From Candidatus Binatia bacterium (lineage in GTDB: Bacteria > Desulfobacterota > Binatia > HRBIN30): a DNA stretch of 64,000 bases. The stretch lies in NCBI GenBank assembly GCA_026415395.1, contig JAOAHD010000007.1:1-64000 (forward strand), written 5' to 3'. The notes under the pieces were generated by a model. The model saw nothing but the letters and a program-made list of their open reading frames with translations. It was not told the DNA's origin and ran no database searches. Shown one piece after another: positions 18,182 through 25,420 of the stretch (within the stretch, counting starts at the first letter, position 1; each line of letters starts with the position of its first letter). Made by a program: the position numbers and the translations under genes.

Positions 18182-18205
18182 CCGACATGTAAGACAACAT
18201 GTCGG
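18182..18205 (-). promoter_or_regulatory. 5' UTR hairpin of the porin-pst operon
   Basis: A perfect 9-bp inverted repeat (CCGACATGT/ACATGTCGG) with a 6-nt loop lies 13 nt upstream of the porin ATG, directly before the Shine-Dalgarno. It may stabilise the mRNA, be an operator, or modulate translation; the sequence does not decide which. Confidence 0.5.
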
Positions 18206-18206
18206 C

Positions 18207-18251
18207 AAAACTACTGCGAGAACGTGAAGGGCCGGTAACGAATATGTTACA
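18207..18251 (-). promoter_or_regulatory. Pho-box-like triple repeat and -10 of the porin-pst operon
   Basis: Read on the minus strand: TGTAACA-tatt-CGTTACC-ggcc-CTTCACG (18251-18223), three 7-mers at an exact 11-bp period. After 9 nt follows TAGTTT (18212-18207) as a plausible -10. PhoB is known to bind 7-bp direct repeats with 4-bp spacers that replace the -35. The same pattern recurs at three other promoters in this locus. Confidence 0.75.
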
Positions 18252-18257
18252 AATCGA

Positions 18258-18304
18258 AGAAAAAACCGGGCACCGCAGATAGCTTCATGAATCCACCCGG
18301 TGCG
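18258..18304 (-). terminator. Candidate terminator after the tonB-exb operon
   Basis: On the minus strand, GCACCG and CGGTGC can pair across a long loop spanning the regulator's stop codon, followed by CCGG and a run of six T's (near 18263-18258). The stem is short, so efficiency is uncertain. It would separate the tonB operon from the porin-pst operon. Confidence 0.35.
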
Positions 18305-18686
18305 GCGTTCGCCCTGCCGCCGGGCATCGGCGGGCGTCGAGCTTGTAGCCCACACCGCGTACAGTCACGATCGCTTCCCCGGCGCCTCGCTTGCCCCCGA
18401 GGTGCTGGCGCAGTCGGCGGATGTGCACATCGATCGTTCGTTCCTCCACGGCGTTTGGACTTCCCCAAACAGCCGCAATGATTTCCTCACGACGGAGCAC
18501 GCGGTTCGGGTTCCGCAGCAACAATTCCAGGATTTCCAGTTCGCGCAAGTAGAGCTGGACCGGCTCCCCGGCAACGGACACCTCGTACGCATCCAGGTCC
18601 AGGCGGATGTCGCCGCACTGCAGCACACCCCGAGATGGCCTCCCGGTCGCGTGCACGCTCCAACCTTCAACTGGTCCGCGCCGCAT
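18285..18686 (-). CDS. Stand-alone PhoB/OmpR-type winged-helix regulator without receiver
   Basis: The ATG at 18686 lies 7 nt after the exbD stop, giving 133 aa; a TTG at 18734 would overlap exbD. Residues about 22-118 form a complete OmpR/PhoB winged helix ('DIRLDLDAYEVSVAGEPVQLYLRELEILELLL', 'RREEIIAAVWG', 'RTIDVHIRRLRQHLGG', 'VTVRGVGYKL'). There is no receiver domain and no phospho-acceptor Asp. The effector closely resembles that of the PhoB encoded at 9473, so it may be a truncated duplicate. It closes the tonB-exbB-exbD-exbD operon and sits next to the Pho box of the porin. It could compete with or assist PhoB at Pho boxes (inference). Confidence 0.8.
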   Translation of the reverse strand: MRRGPVEGWSVHATGRPSRGVLQCGDIRLDLDAYEVSVAGEPVQLYLRELEILELLLRNPNRVLRREEIIAAVWGSPNAVEERTIDVHIRRLRQHLGGKRGAGEAIVTVRGVGYKLDARRCPAAGRTPHRVDS

Positions 18687-18693
18687 AGTGCTC

Positions 18694-19128
18694 TCACGAA
18701 CCGTCACCGCCGAACGGCTGGGTGAGCGGTGCAATCGTCACCGCACCAGCCTCTCGGGCAGCGTCCATCGTTTCCACCACAGTGCCGTACGGCACACTGT
18801 CAGCGGCAGCAATAAACAGCACATGGTCATCTCGCGCGGCAAACATTCTCGGCAACCGCTCGCCCAACTCGTCGCGGCGAAGGACCGTACCGTTAATCTC
18901 CAGGCTGCCGTCCGCGCCGATTCGTAACACGAGGGGAGTATCCGATTGCTCCAGTTGCTGCACCGCGGTCTTTTCTTGTTTTGGGGTGTGGACCCAAAAC
19001 TTGCGGTCTAACAGCGGCGTTACGACCATGAAGATGATCAACAGGACCAGGACCACGTCGACCAACGGCGTCACATTGATTGTCGGTGCCGGCCGCCGGC
19101 CGCTGGTTCCGCCCAATTGTACCGCCAT
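18694..19128 (-). CDS. exbD: ExbD family energy-transduction protein, second copy
   Basis: 144 aa. A single membrane helix near residues 18-40 carries the proton-path Asp ('INVTPLVDVVLVLLIIFMVVTPL'), followed by a periplasmic domain ('LEINGTVLRRDEL', 'VLFIAADSVPYGTVVETMDAAREAGA'). With ExbB and TonB it converts proton motive force into outer-membrane receptor activation. Two consecutive, different exbD genes are typical of dedicated TonB systems in Gram-negatives. Gap to the first exbD is 6 nt. Confidence 0.93.
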   Translation of the reverse strand: MAVQLGGTSGRRPAPTINVTPLVDVVLVLLIIFMVVTPLLDRKFWVHTPKQEKTAVQQLEQSDTPLVLRIGADGSLEINGTVLRRDELGERLPRMFAARDDHVLFIAAADSVPYGTVVETMDAAREAGAVTIAPLTQPFGGDGS

Positions 19129-19134
19129 GGTTTA

Positions 19135-19581
19135 TCACCCCCTGCTACCGTCGTGGTCCACGGCTTTGCGCTGGTGGACCAGCAATGACGCTCCTGGGTA
19201 GCCCGCCTGTTGCACACCAGCCAACACTGCTCGAACTTCGGCCCACGCTAGAGCAGAATCGGCTCGAATGACCAGGCGCCGATTCGGGTCGCTCTGCCGT
19301 AAGTTCGACAAGACATCCTTCAAGCTTTCCGCGTCCACTGGAGCGTCGTCGACAAACACTTCTCCTGAACGCACTACTGTGACCGACCACGGTTCTAGAG
19401 CTTGTTTTTGCTCTGGATCCGCATTGACAACTTGGGGGGGCTCCACGGGCCGCTGTTGTTGCATTTGGGGAACGACGACCATGAAAATGATCAGGAGTAC
19501 GAGGACCACATCGACGAGCGGCGTGACGTTGATCTCCGGCTCCACAGCAGCGTAGTGGCCTCGGACGGGCTTACCTCTCAT
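19135..19581 (-). CDS. exbD: ExbD family energy-transduction protein, first copy
   Basis: 148 aa; its ATG overlaps the exbB stop by 4 nt (ATGA). The helix 'EINVTPLVDVVLVLLIIFMVVVPQM' (about 17-41) contains the essential Asp. The periplasmic part ('VFVDDAPVDAESLKDVLSNL', 'RLVIRADSALAWAEVRAVLAGVQQAGY') is normal. It differs clearly from the following exbD in the periplasmic domain, so the two probably form a mixed dimer in the ExbB pentamer, as proposed for systems with paired exbD genes. Confidence 0.94.
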   Translation of the reverse strand: MRGKPVRGHYAAVEPEINVTPLVDVVLVLLIIFMVVVPQMQQQRPVEPPQVVNADPEQKQALEPWSVTVVRSGEVFVDDAPVDAESLKDVLSNLRQSDPNRRLVIRADSALAWAEVRAVLAGVQQAGYPGASLLVHQRKAVDHDGSRG

Positions 19582-20357
19582 GCAGCGCCTCCAGCCATGC
19601 CAATCACCAGCTTGGGGGTGCCGTTTGCTGGGCCAACCTCATTCGCGTGCGCTGCTGTCGGCTTTCCTTCTACAATCGGTGCTAGTTTGCCCGACTCTTC
19701 CCAATCCTCAATCTGGTCCAACAGCTCGCCAACAGCGTTCTTCAAAGCCATTTCCTCAGCGTTGGCCTTGGCGGACAGGAACTGGTAGGCCAACACCGCG
19801 GGAATGGCCACGGTCAGGCCCAGTGCGGTCTCCACCAACGCCTCAGAAATGCCGCCCGCCACAGCCGACAGACCTCCACTGCCTGTGTCCGCGATGCCTT
19901 GAAACGCAGAAATGATGCCGACAACCGTTCCGAGCAGACCGACGAACGGAGCAATAGAGCCCACCGCAGCCAGCACTGTGAAGCCGCGCCGCAACTCAGC
20001 CCCGATCTGCTCCAAGTAGCGCTCCATGTGGCGCTGGGTTTTCTCTAATGGTGCCAGTCCCCCAGCATGATGCTCGATGGCGTGCAGATACGTTTCCACC
20101 CCTACGCCGATCACCCGCGCGAGAAACGAGCGCGGGAAGCCCTTGCTTTTCTGCGCGATGCCCGCCAAGTCCCCGCTTGACCGCAGGCGGCTGATCCCAA
20201 GCAGAAAACGCCGCGTTGCCGCTCGCGACCAAGCGAGCATCAACACCCGCTCGAAGAAAACAGCGAGCGATGCAAAGCCCATGACCAATAGCGTGCCCGC
20301 AACAAGGAGCGCGGGCACTCCCATGTGTTGCCAAAGCTCTTGCCAAGTAAACTGCAT
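19578..20357 (-). CDS. exbB: ExbB/TolQ/MotA family proton channel protein
   Basis: 259 aa. The first helix (about 15-35, 'LLVAGTLLVMGFASLAVFFERVL') is followed by a cytoplasmic region and the long second and third helices with the hallmark 'RGFTVLAAVGSIAPFVGLLGTVVGIISAF' and 'GISEALVETALGLTVAIPAVLAYQF'. It forms the stator with the ExbD proteins and energises TonB in the inner membrane. A Gly/Ala-rich cytoplasmic tail follows after residue 225. The gene lies 13 nt downstream of tonB. Confidence 0.95.
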   Translation of the reverse strand: MQFTWQELWQHMGVPALLVAGTLLVMGFASLAVFFERVLMLAWSRAATRRFLLGISRLRSSGDLAGIAQKSKGFPRSFLARVIGVGVETYLHAIEHHAGGLAPLEKTQRHMERYLEQIGAELRRGFTVLAAVGSIAPFVGLLGTVVGIISAFQGIADTGSGGLSAVAGGISEALVETALGLTVAIPAVLAYQFLSAKANAEEMALKNAVGELLDQIEDWEESGKLAPIVEGKPTAAHANEVGPANGTPKLVIGMAGGAA

Positions 20358-20370
20358 GACACCTCCTCGT

Positions 20371-21120
20371 TCACGCCAATTTGAATGGAATTTGAATAAT
20401 CCGGTACACCGTGATGGGCCGGCCTTCGTACATCGCAGGGCGGTATCGCCACTGCCTTACGGCCGCCACGGCTGCCGAGACAAATGGCTCTTCCCCACGC
20501 AGCACCTCCACGCTGCTGACCGATCCGTCGACCGCAATGACCACTTTCAATACCACCATGCCCGTCCGACCCTCGCTCCGCGCTTCTTCCGGGTACGTAG
20601 GCGGGCGGTTGCTCGGCAGCGGAGCAGGGGGATCCGCCGTCTCTGGCAGCGCAATGGGCTCTTCGTGGCGGGCCCCCGCCACTCCGCCTTCGCGGCCCGC
20701 AGGGTCGCCGCCCAACTGTGGATCCCCGACCACAGCAACGCCGCGATCCTCAGCGGGGTCCGCCTCCCGCGGGGCGTCTTTTGGCATCTCTCGCGGTGCA
20801 ACTAAGGGCTTTGGTGGCGGAGCTGAGTCCACCTTTCGCACTTTCAAGCGCTGCGGAATTACAGGAGCTGGCGCAGCCACGGGCGGTTCGGCGACGGCCG
20901 GGACGGTGGGTGGCGGCTTCACCTCCACGAACTCTCGAAACGTGACTTCCTGGGGCTGTTCGGCCTCCCGTCTCGGCGCTGGGGAGGAGGGCAGACGCAC
21001 TGCAAGCCACAACAGTGAGGCGTACACGAGCAGCGCGAGCCCTACTGCCGGCCACCATTGTTTGCGCGGGCCGGCCTCAAAGTTGTAGCCCCACGAGGGT
21101 AGCGAAGCCGTCCTAGCCAC
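20371..21120 (-). CDS. tonB: TonB energy transducer
   Basis: I prefer the GTG at 21120, which has GGGAG 8 nt upstream; a GTG at 21147 is in frame but has no site and lies very close to the promoter. A membrane helix sits near residues 22-45 ('WWPAVGLALLVYASLLWLAVRL'). A Pro-rich periplasmic spacer follows ('EVKPPPTVPAVAEPPVAAPAPV'). The C-terminal TonB domain begins near 'PPTYPEEARSEGRTGMVVLKVVIAVDGSV' and includes 'AAVAAVRQWRYRPAMYEGRPI'. It contacts TonB boxes of outer-membrane receptors, presumably the receptor at 25421. The operon is preceded by a Pho-box-like element. Confidence 0.92.
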   Translation of the reverse strand: MARTASLPSWGYNFEAGPRKQWWPAVGLALLVYASLLWLAVRLPSSPAPRREAEQPQEVTFREFVEVKPPPTVPAVAEPPVAAPAPVIPQRLKVRKVDSAPPPKPLVAPREMPKDAPREADPAEDRGVAVVGDPQLGGDPAGREGGVAGARHEEPIALPETADPPAPLPSNRPPTYPEEARSEGRTGMVVLKVVIAVDGSVSSVEVLRGEEPFVSAAVAAVRQWRYRPAMYEGRPITVYRIIQIPFKLA

Positions 21121-21163
21121 CAGCAATCTCCCTGTATTCACGTGCACCAGTGTGGCAAAAAAG

Positions 21164-21192
21164 GATTACGAGATGGTGAAGAGCGCGTTACC
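21164..21192 (-). promoter_or_regulatory. Pho-box-like triple repeat of the tonB-exb operon
   Basis: Minus strand: GGTAACG-cgct-CTTCACC-atct-CGTAATC (21192-21164), three 7-mers at 11-bp period, matching the porin element. A weak -10 (CACACT) begins 9 nt further on. It ends 43 nt before the preferred tonB start. Confidence 0.65.
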
Positions 21193-21255
21193 CAAGCTTG
21201 AAAAGATCAAGGCCAGGTTCCGGATCGCTCCGGTCACAGGCGGGCCGACCGCCGC

Positions 21256-21825
21256 TCAGTCGACAAAATACGACAGCATTTTCACCCGTCCCCCAAACTC
21301 CACAACACTACCCGGGCGCAACTCCACCGCGTTGCCCTCAGCATCGAGAAAGCGAAGTTTCGGCTCCCGGTACAACGTGTAACCGGCCCGCTGCTCTGGC
21401 ACACTTGGGAGCTCCACCGCCTGCAAGCGTAAGTTCCCGAGAGAACAAGCGGCCAATAAAGTTTGTAGCGCGTACTGGTTTTTTGTCTTGTGCATGCGCG
21501 TGAAAAATTGAGCCTTGTTTCCGGGCATGCGGGCTGCAGGTTCTCCGGGAGAGCCTGAGCCCGGCAAAATCACTTCTTGGTACTCTTCATCGGAGACCAA
21601 GAGTTGCTCGAGGGCAGAGCGGTCTTGGCGGCACATGGCGTGCGCGACTTTCTCCAACAGTGCTCGGGCAGCTAAGTCGAAGCGCTGGCCGAGTGGAGTC
21701 GAAGCAACTGGCTGAGCGGCGGTGCCGGCATCGGAACGACTACAGCCCGACGCGACAATTGCTGACACGAGTCCAAACAAGAGTGCCCCCACCAGTTGTT
21801 GCGTAGTGCGAGAACATTCCTCCAT
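21256..21825 (-). CDS. Lipoprotein of unknown function in the Pho/Ton locus
   Basis: The ATG at 21825 has GGAGGAG 4 nt upstream; the longer frame runs into the terminator and is rejected. The protein is 189 aa. A lipoprotein signal (MEECSRTTQQLVGALLFGLVSAIVASGC) puts the lipidated Cys at residue 28. The mature part is mixed alpha/beta with 'ALLEKVAHAMCRQDRSALEQLLVSDEEYQEVILPG' and 'LYREPKLRFLDAEGNAVELRPGSVVEF'. I do not recognise a family. It lies between the terminator of the dockerin/beta-helix gene and the tonB Pho box; its own promoter is not evident. Envelope location and context suggest a role in the phosphate-starvation surface system, but that is inference. Confidence 0.75.
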   Translation of the reverse strand: MEECSRTTQQLVGALLFGLVSAIVASGCSRSDAGTAAQPVASTPLGQRFDLAARALLEKVAHAMCRQDRSALEQLLVSDEEYQEVILPGSGSPGEPAARMPGNKAQFFTRMHKTKNQYALQTLLAACSLGNLRLQAVELPSVPEQRAGYTLYREPKLRFLDAEGNAVELRPGSVVEFGGRVKMLSYFVD

Positions 21826-21842
21826 TTTCTCCTCCATGATTG

Positions 21843-21883
21843 AGAAAAACGTGTTGGGGGCGGCCGCTGCGGCCGCCCCCAAC
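21843..21883 (-). terminator. Rho-independent terminator after the dockerin/beta-helix gene
   Basis: A perfect 15-bp stem, GTTGGGGGCGGCCGC (21853-21867) with GCGGCCGCCCCCAAC (21869-21883), followed on the minus strand by ACGTTTTTCT. It lies 26 nt past the stop of the preceding gene and immediately upstream of the lipoprotein start. Confidence 0.85.
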
Positions 21884-21909
21884 AGGTGGGCGTTCCGCTT
21901 GGGAAGAGA

Positions 21910-23652
21910 TCACTGAGTGACGAGGCTGATCCACCCTCCCGGTGTCACCAGCCAGTTTGTGCCCGACGGGTCAAAGGCCCCAATGTACGTGGCCGAATCG
22001 AAGAATGGGTCACTAAACAGAGCCCCGCAGTCCACGCCTCCGGCAACCGCCGCTGGGTTGCCTGGGCGCGGATCGACGACTGCCGGTGAGGGGAAGGCAC
22101 CGGCCGTTATCAAGCCCGGGTTAGCTGTGGAAACCTCGCCTGCCGCCTGCAGCAAGCTCATGTACTCGCAGGAGTTACAACGCGCGCCGGTGTTTCCCGA
22201 GCCAGTTTTGTTGCGGCAAAGCTCGGTGCCGCCTGTGCCGTTGTCAAACAGCAAGAGCTTGTGGTGGCGGAGGATCGGTGCTGCTGCGCCCGTAAGGCTG
22301 AAGGGCGAGCCGTCACAGGTGGCTACGCCGTTGGTGCGAGGATTTCCGGCGACCAAGCAAGTCCCACCGCAAGCGTGGGCGCCGGTCTCTGCATCGCGAA
22401 GCTGCAAGGCAGCGTCTTGGAATGCCGTGACCAGCACATTGGCCAGTTGCCCACCTGTGCCCCGGCGGTGGAAGAGGGCGAAGAAGTCGCCCGCGGGATG
22501 GCCGCTTTGCTTGTCTGCACCGATGAGGGTGACGTTGCAGAAACGCGGGTCGGAAATGGGGGTGGCTGAGAAGTTGTTCTCATTGTTGTCGGACTCGAAG
22601 CCATGACTCCCCACGGTGTCGAGGTTTCCCGCGTACTGCGCTCCAAGAGCGAACTGGACCTTCGACAACGTGCCCAATTGCCAGTCCAACTGGTCATCGG
22701 CGTTCGCGGTCGCGACTAAGTACTTGTGATTGACCGTCCCGCCGAACCACTCGAGGCCATCATCCTTGCCCATATGGGCCTGGATCCAGTCAAATTGCGT
22801 ACAACTTCCGAGTGCGTTCATGGTCCAGACGTTGAGTTCGTTGTCCGGTGACAGCTCGCGGCCCGCGAATTCCGCCCGCACATAACGTGCAAGCCCGCTG
22901 CTCTCGTTCAAGATGGGCGTGGCGCCGCCACCGAAGACCACCCCTACCAAGCCCTCAGGCGTTCCGCTGCCACCGGGCAGGTTGACCACGGAACAGCCTT
23001 GGAACGAAACCCCACCCCAGTCGCCAGCTTGCCGGGAGCCCACGGGCTGGTCTGAGGTGAACACGATGGGGGAGCTAGGAGTTCCCGCGGCGTTGATGCG
23101 CGCAGAGAACGGATTCCCCGTGCTACAGTTTCCTTGCAGGAACACCAACGCAGAAGGGCTGCCGTCCGACGACACCTTCCGTCCTTTGATCACCGCTCCG
23201 GGGCGGATCGTGACAACACTTCCCGGCTGCACAAACACAGTGCCGTCAAGAAAGTACTCGCAGCTTCCTAATACGACGTTGCTGGTAATGTCCTGAGAAA
23301 TCGTGGTCCCGCAGGGGAGCACTGGCCCAGGACTCGAACACATGGGAACGACGTTGCGGTTGCATCCGGGGCTGGTTTGGTTGAGCACAATGACCGCGTC
23401 GTTGATGTTCAACGTTCCGTCCAAGTTCACGTCGGCACAATCGAGAATTCCTTGGCCGCCACAAGCGGAGGCGCAGGCCGGGGCCGCGGGGTTGTTGATG
23501 CAAGTCAGCATCAACGACACGTCGGCCAAGCTAATGCCGCCGCCGTTGGGGTCGCCTGTGCAGGCCGCGGAGGCCGAATTCATGGGTGCCGCCAAAGCCG
23601 CGGCTAAACCGATCGTGGCACTCACTTTTGAGAAGAATTTCCGCGTCTTCAT
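21910..23652 (-). CDS. Secreted dockerin-repeat protein with beta-helix-like body
   Basis: The ATG at 23652 has AAGGAG 9 nt upstream and opens a textbook signal peptide (MKTRKFFSKVSATIGLAAALAAPMNSASA), so 580 aa is chosen over the longer frame. Residues about 33-105 form a dockerin-like pair of calcium loops ('CTGDPNGGGISLADVSLMLTC', 'DCADVNLDGTLNINDAVIVLNQ'). From about 125 the protein is Gly/Asn/Val-rich with short strands ('GTVFVQPGSVVTIRPGAVIKG', 'WGGVSFQGCSVVNLPGG'), resembling a right-handed beta-helix, with many paired Cys. Such proteins are often encoded beside TonB-dependent receptors. It follows the secreted protein at 23700 by 47 nt and ends at a strong terminator. The substrate is unknown; it may capture ligand at the cell surface. 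Confidence 0.8.
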   Translation of the reverse strand: MKTRKFFSKVSATIGLAAALAAPMNSASAACTGDPNGGGISLADVSLMLTCINNPAAPACASACGGQGILDCADVNLDGTLNINDAVIVLNQTSPGCNRNVVPMCSSPGPVLPCGTTISQDITSNVVLGSCEYFLDGTVFVQPGSVVTIRPGAVIKGRKVSSDGSPSALVFLQGNCSTGNPFSARINAAGTPSSPIVFTSDQPVGSRQAGDWGGVSFQGCSVVNLPGGSGTPEGLVGVVFGGGATPILNESSGLARYVRAEFAGRELSPDNELNVWTMNALGSCTQFDWIQAHMGKDDGLEWFGGTVNHKYLVATANADDQLDWQLGTLSKVQFALGAQYAGNLDTVGSHGFESDNNENNFSATPISDPRFCNVTLIGADKQSGHPAGDFFALFHRRGTGGQLANVLVTAFQDAALQLRDAETGAHACGGTCLVAGNPRTNGVATCDGSPFSLTGAAAPILRHHKLLLFDNGTGGTELCRNKTGSGNTGARCNSCEYMSLLQAAGEVSTANPGLITAGAFPSPAVVDPRPGNPAAVAGGVDCGALFSDPFFDSATYIGAFDPSGTNWLVTPGGWISLVTQ

Positions 23653-23699
23653 CTTTTGATGCTCCTTTTGGTCTTGGTCTCCGGTTTCGTTCGTCATGG

Positions 23700-25109
23700 T
23701 TACGGCTCCGTGATCGTGACGGAGCAGCTCACGCCTTCGACTGGGTTGCCGAACGGATCGGCTGCCGACTCCACCTCGCAAGTCGTCAGAGCAAATTGGG
23801 ATAAGCAGCTTTCGGTTGCCGGGCAGTCAGCGTCGGTAACGCAATTCAGCCACTGACTCACGCTGCACGAGCGCCCTTGGGCAACACACTTCTCGCCGCA
23901 CGTTCCATTGCCCACACACTGGGCATCGGAGGTGCAGGTGGTCGTTCCGTCGCCCGTGCACTTGTTTGCCGGCGCACACCCGGCGCACAACGGAGCGCGG
24001 CAATGATTGGATGACGAACACGCTTGACTGGTAGTCACGCTGCACAAACCAAGCGGCAGCGCGGGCCGACACACGTCGAACTTGACGCTCGCTAGCAGGC
24101 CGGAAGAAATGCCACCACCATCGAGGACGGACAATCGCAAGGCATCATCGAGGTCGAAGGCAGCCACAAACGCAGCACTGGAAGTGATGCGGGCAGGGTC
24201 GATGTTCGCGCCGTTCTCATCGATGCCTGCATCGAAGCGGGGATACCGCACCAAAACAGTCACGCCTCCGAGTGGAATCGGCGTCTGCAAATTGACGTTC
24301 ACCGTGCGGGCGTTGGCAGTGAGCGAACCTTTGGTGCAATTCTCCCCGGGGTACGCGAGGCTCGCTAAATTCTTACCCTCCGCTAGCGCCGCCTCCACAA
24401 CGCAGTCTGGCAAGGGATCACAGCTGCCAACCTGCGCACCCGTGAAAGCGCTGCAGGCAGCCTGGATTGCTGTCTTGCGGCCGTTGACGAAACTCTGCAG
24501 AGGCGCATCATTCAGACACGCAGAGTTCAGGGGCGTGCCGGGGGCTTGCACCTTTTGACACTGAATTGCCGTGTTCATCATCTTGTCGGCGATCGCCCGC
24601 CGCGCTGAGGAAATCACCTTGAAGCACTTGATTTTCGCGGGATCCTTCCCCAACGACGCATTGCCGAGCAACTTGCTGGCACGCTCGTTCACCAAGGCAC
24701 GTAAGGACGGCAACTTGTTTTCCGCATTGTCGCCCGGCAGCAAATCCGTGGCCGCTGCGGCTGCCGGCTGCGGGCACTTGCCTGAGCTCCCGTGCAACTT
24801 GGCGAGGAACTTTTGTTCCGCCTGGGCGTACTTGCCCCCGTCGATGATGGTGAATGGGAACCCCTCGACGTTGTTACACAAGCCCCCCGGAACATCGAAC
24901 TTTTGCGCCAGAGCATGACATTTTTCCTGTCCCAACGCGGCAGTCTTCCCAAGCGTGCGCGTCTCTGCGCCCATCGCCGCGTAGCACTTGGGCGCGTCTT
25001 GCGCCTGGCCCCCAACGGGATGCCAGACGAGCGAGCACACCACCGGGGCAAGCACGAACCACGGTTGTTTCCAACCAACTGTTTTCTGTCTGCGTAACCT
25101 TCTCCTCAT
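23700..25109 (-). CDS. Secreted Cys-rich protein with C-terminal cohesin-like domain
   Basis: The ATG at 25109 has AGGAGGA 9 nt upstream; the frame extends to 25289 only through promoter DNA. The protein is 469 aa. An Arg-rich start and hydrophobic stretch ('WFVLAPVVCSLVWHPVGGQAQ') act as signal peptide. Residues about 35-270 are helical with conserved Cys ('KCYAAMGAETRTLGKTAALGQEKCHALAQKF'). The last about 190 residues contain a beta domain ('ARTVNVNLQTPIPLGGVTVLVRYP', 'LASVKFDVC', end 'GNPVEGVSCSVTITEP') interrupted by a Cys-rich insert ('CTSDAQCVGNGTCGEKC'). The same C-terminal domain occurs in the proteins at 28282 and 29311. It is first in the minus-strand unit driven by the Pho-box-like element at 25323. 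Confidence 0.78.
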   Translation of the reverse strand: MRRRLRRQKTVGWKQPWFVLAPVVCSLVWHPVGGQAQDAPKCYAAMGAETRTLGKTAALGQEKCHALAQKFDVPGGLCNNVEGFPFTIIDGGKYAQAEQKFLAKLHGSSGKCPQPAAAAATDLLPGDNAENKLPSLRALVNERASKLLGNASLGKDPAKIKCFKVISSARRAIADKMMNTAIQCQKVQAPGTPLNSACLNDAPLQSFVNGRKTAIQAACSAFTGAQVGSCDPLPDCVVEAALAEGKNLASLAYPGENCTKGSLTANARTVNVNLQTPIPLGGVTVLVRYPRFDAGIDENGANIDPARITSSAAFVAAFDLDDALRLSVLDGGGISSGLLASVKFDVCRPALPLGLCSVTTSQACSSSNHCRAPLCAGCAPANKCTGDGTTTCTSDAQCVGNGTCGEKCVAQGRSCSVSQWLNCVTDADCPATESCLSQFALTTCEVESAADPFGNPVEGVSCSVTITEP

Positions 25110-25307
25110 GAATGATTCCTCCTGTCGTTCTTTCGTTCTCTCCCGCGGATGCGTTCTCTTCTCAGCCAATGGTCCTGATCTTAGGGGTTGCGCGGCCGGT
25201 CCCGCGCACAAACCGCTAATCCCTTCATCGTTTCTCCCTCCTTGCTTGCGCATGCTGGTCACGTTGCGTCGTCCTCTGCGGGCCCACAACTTGTTACGTC
25301 GAGCGCA

Positions 25308-25351
25308 AGTCTATCGGGAGAACGTGAAGGCTCGGTCACGAAACCGCGAAG
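25308..25351 (-). promoter_or_regulatory. Pho-box-like triple repeat and -10, minus-strand secreted genes
   Basis: Minus strand: CTTCGCG-gttt-CGTGACC-gagc-CTTCACG (25351-25323), 11-bp period, then after 9 nt TAGACT (25313-25308) as -10. Spacing from box to -10 is the same as in the porin promoter. The leader to the ATG at 25109 would be about 190 nt. Confidence 0.72.
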
Positions 25352-25375
25352 TTTTCGAGAAAACCCGCCCGCAAG

Positions 25376-25404
25376 TTTCACGAACCCTTCACGTGCCTGT
25401 AACG
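25376..25404 (+). promoter_or_regulatory. Pho-box-like triple repeat of the TonB-receptor operon
   Basis: Plus strand: TTTCACG-aacc-CTTCACG-tgcc-TGTAACG, three 7-mers at 11-bp period. It lies back to back with the minus-strand box 24 bp away, so both arms of the divergent pair would respond to PhoB. No good -10 is visible downstream. Confidence 0.7.
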
Positions 25405-25420
25405 ACCAACCAACACAGCG

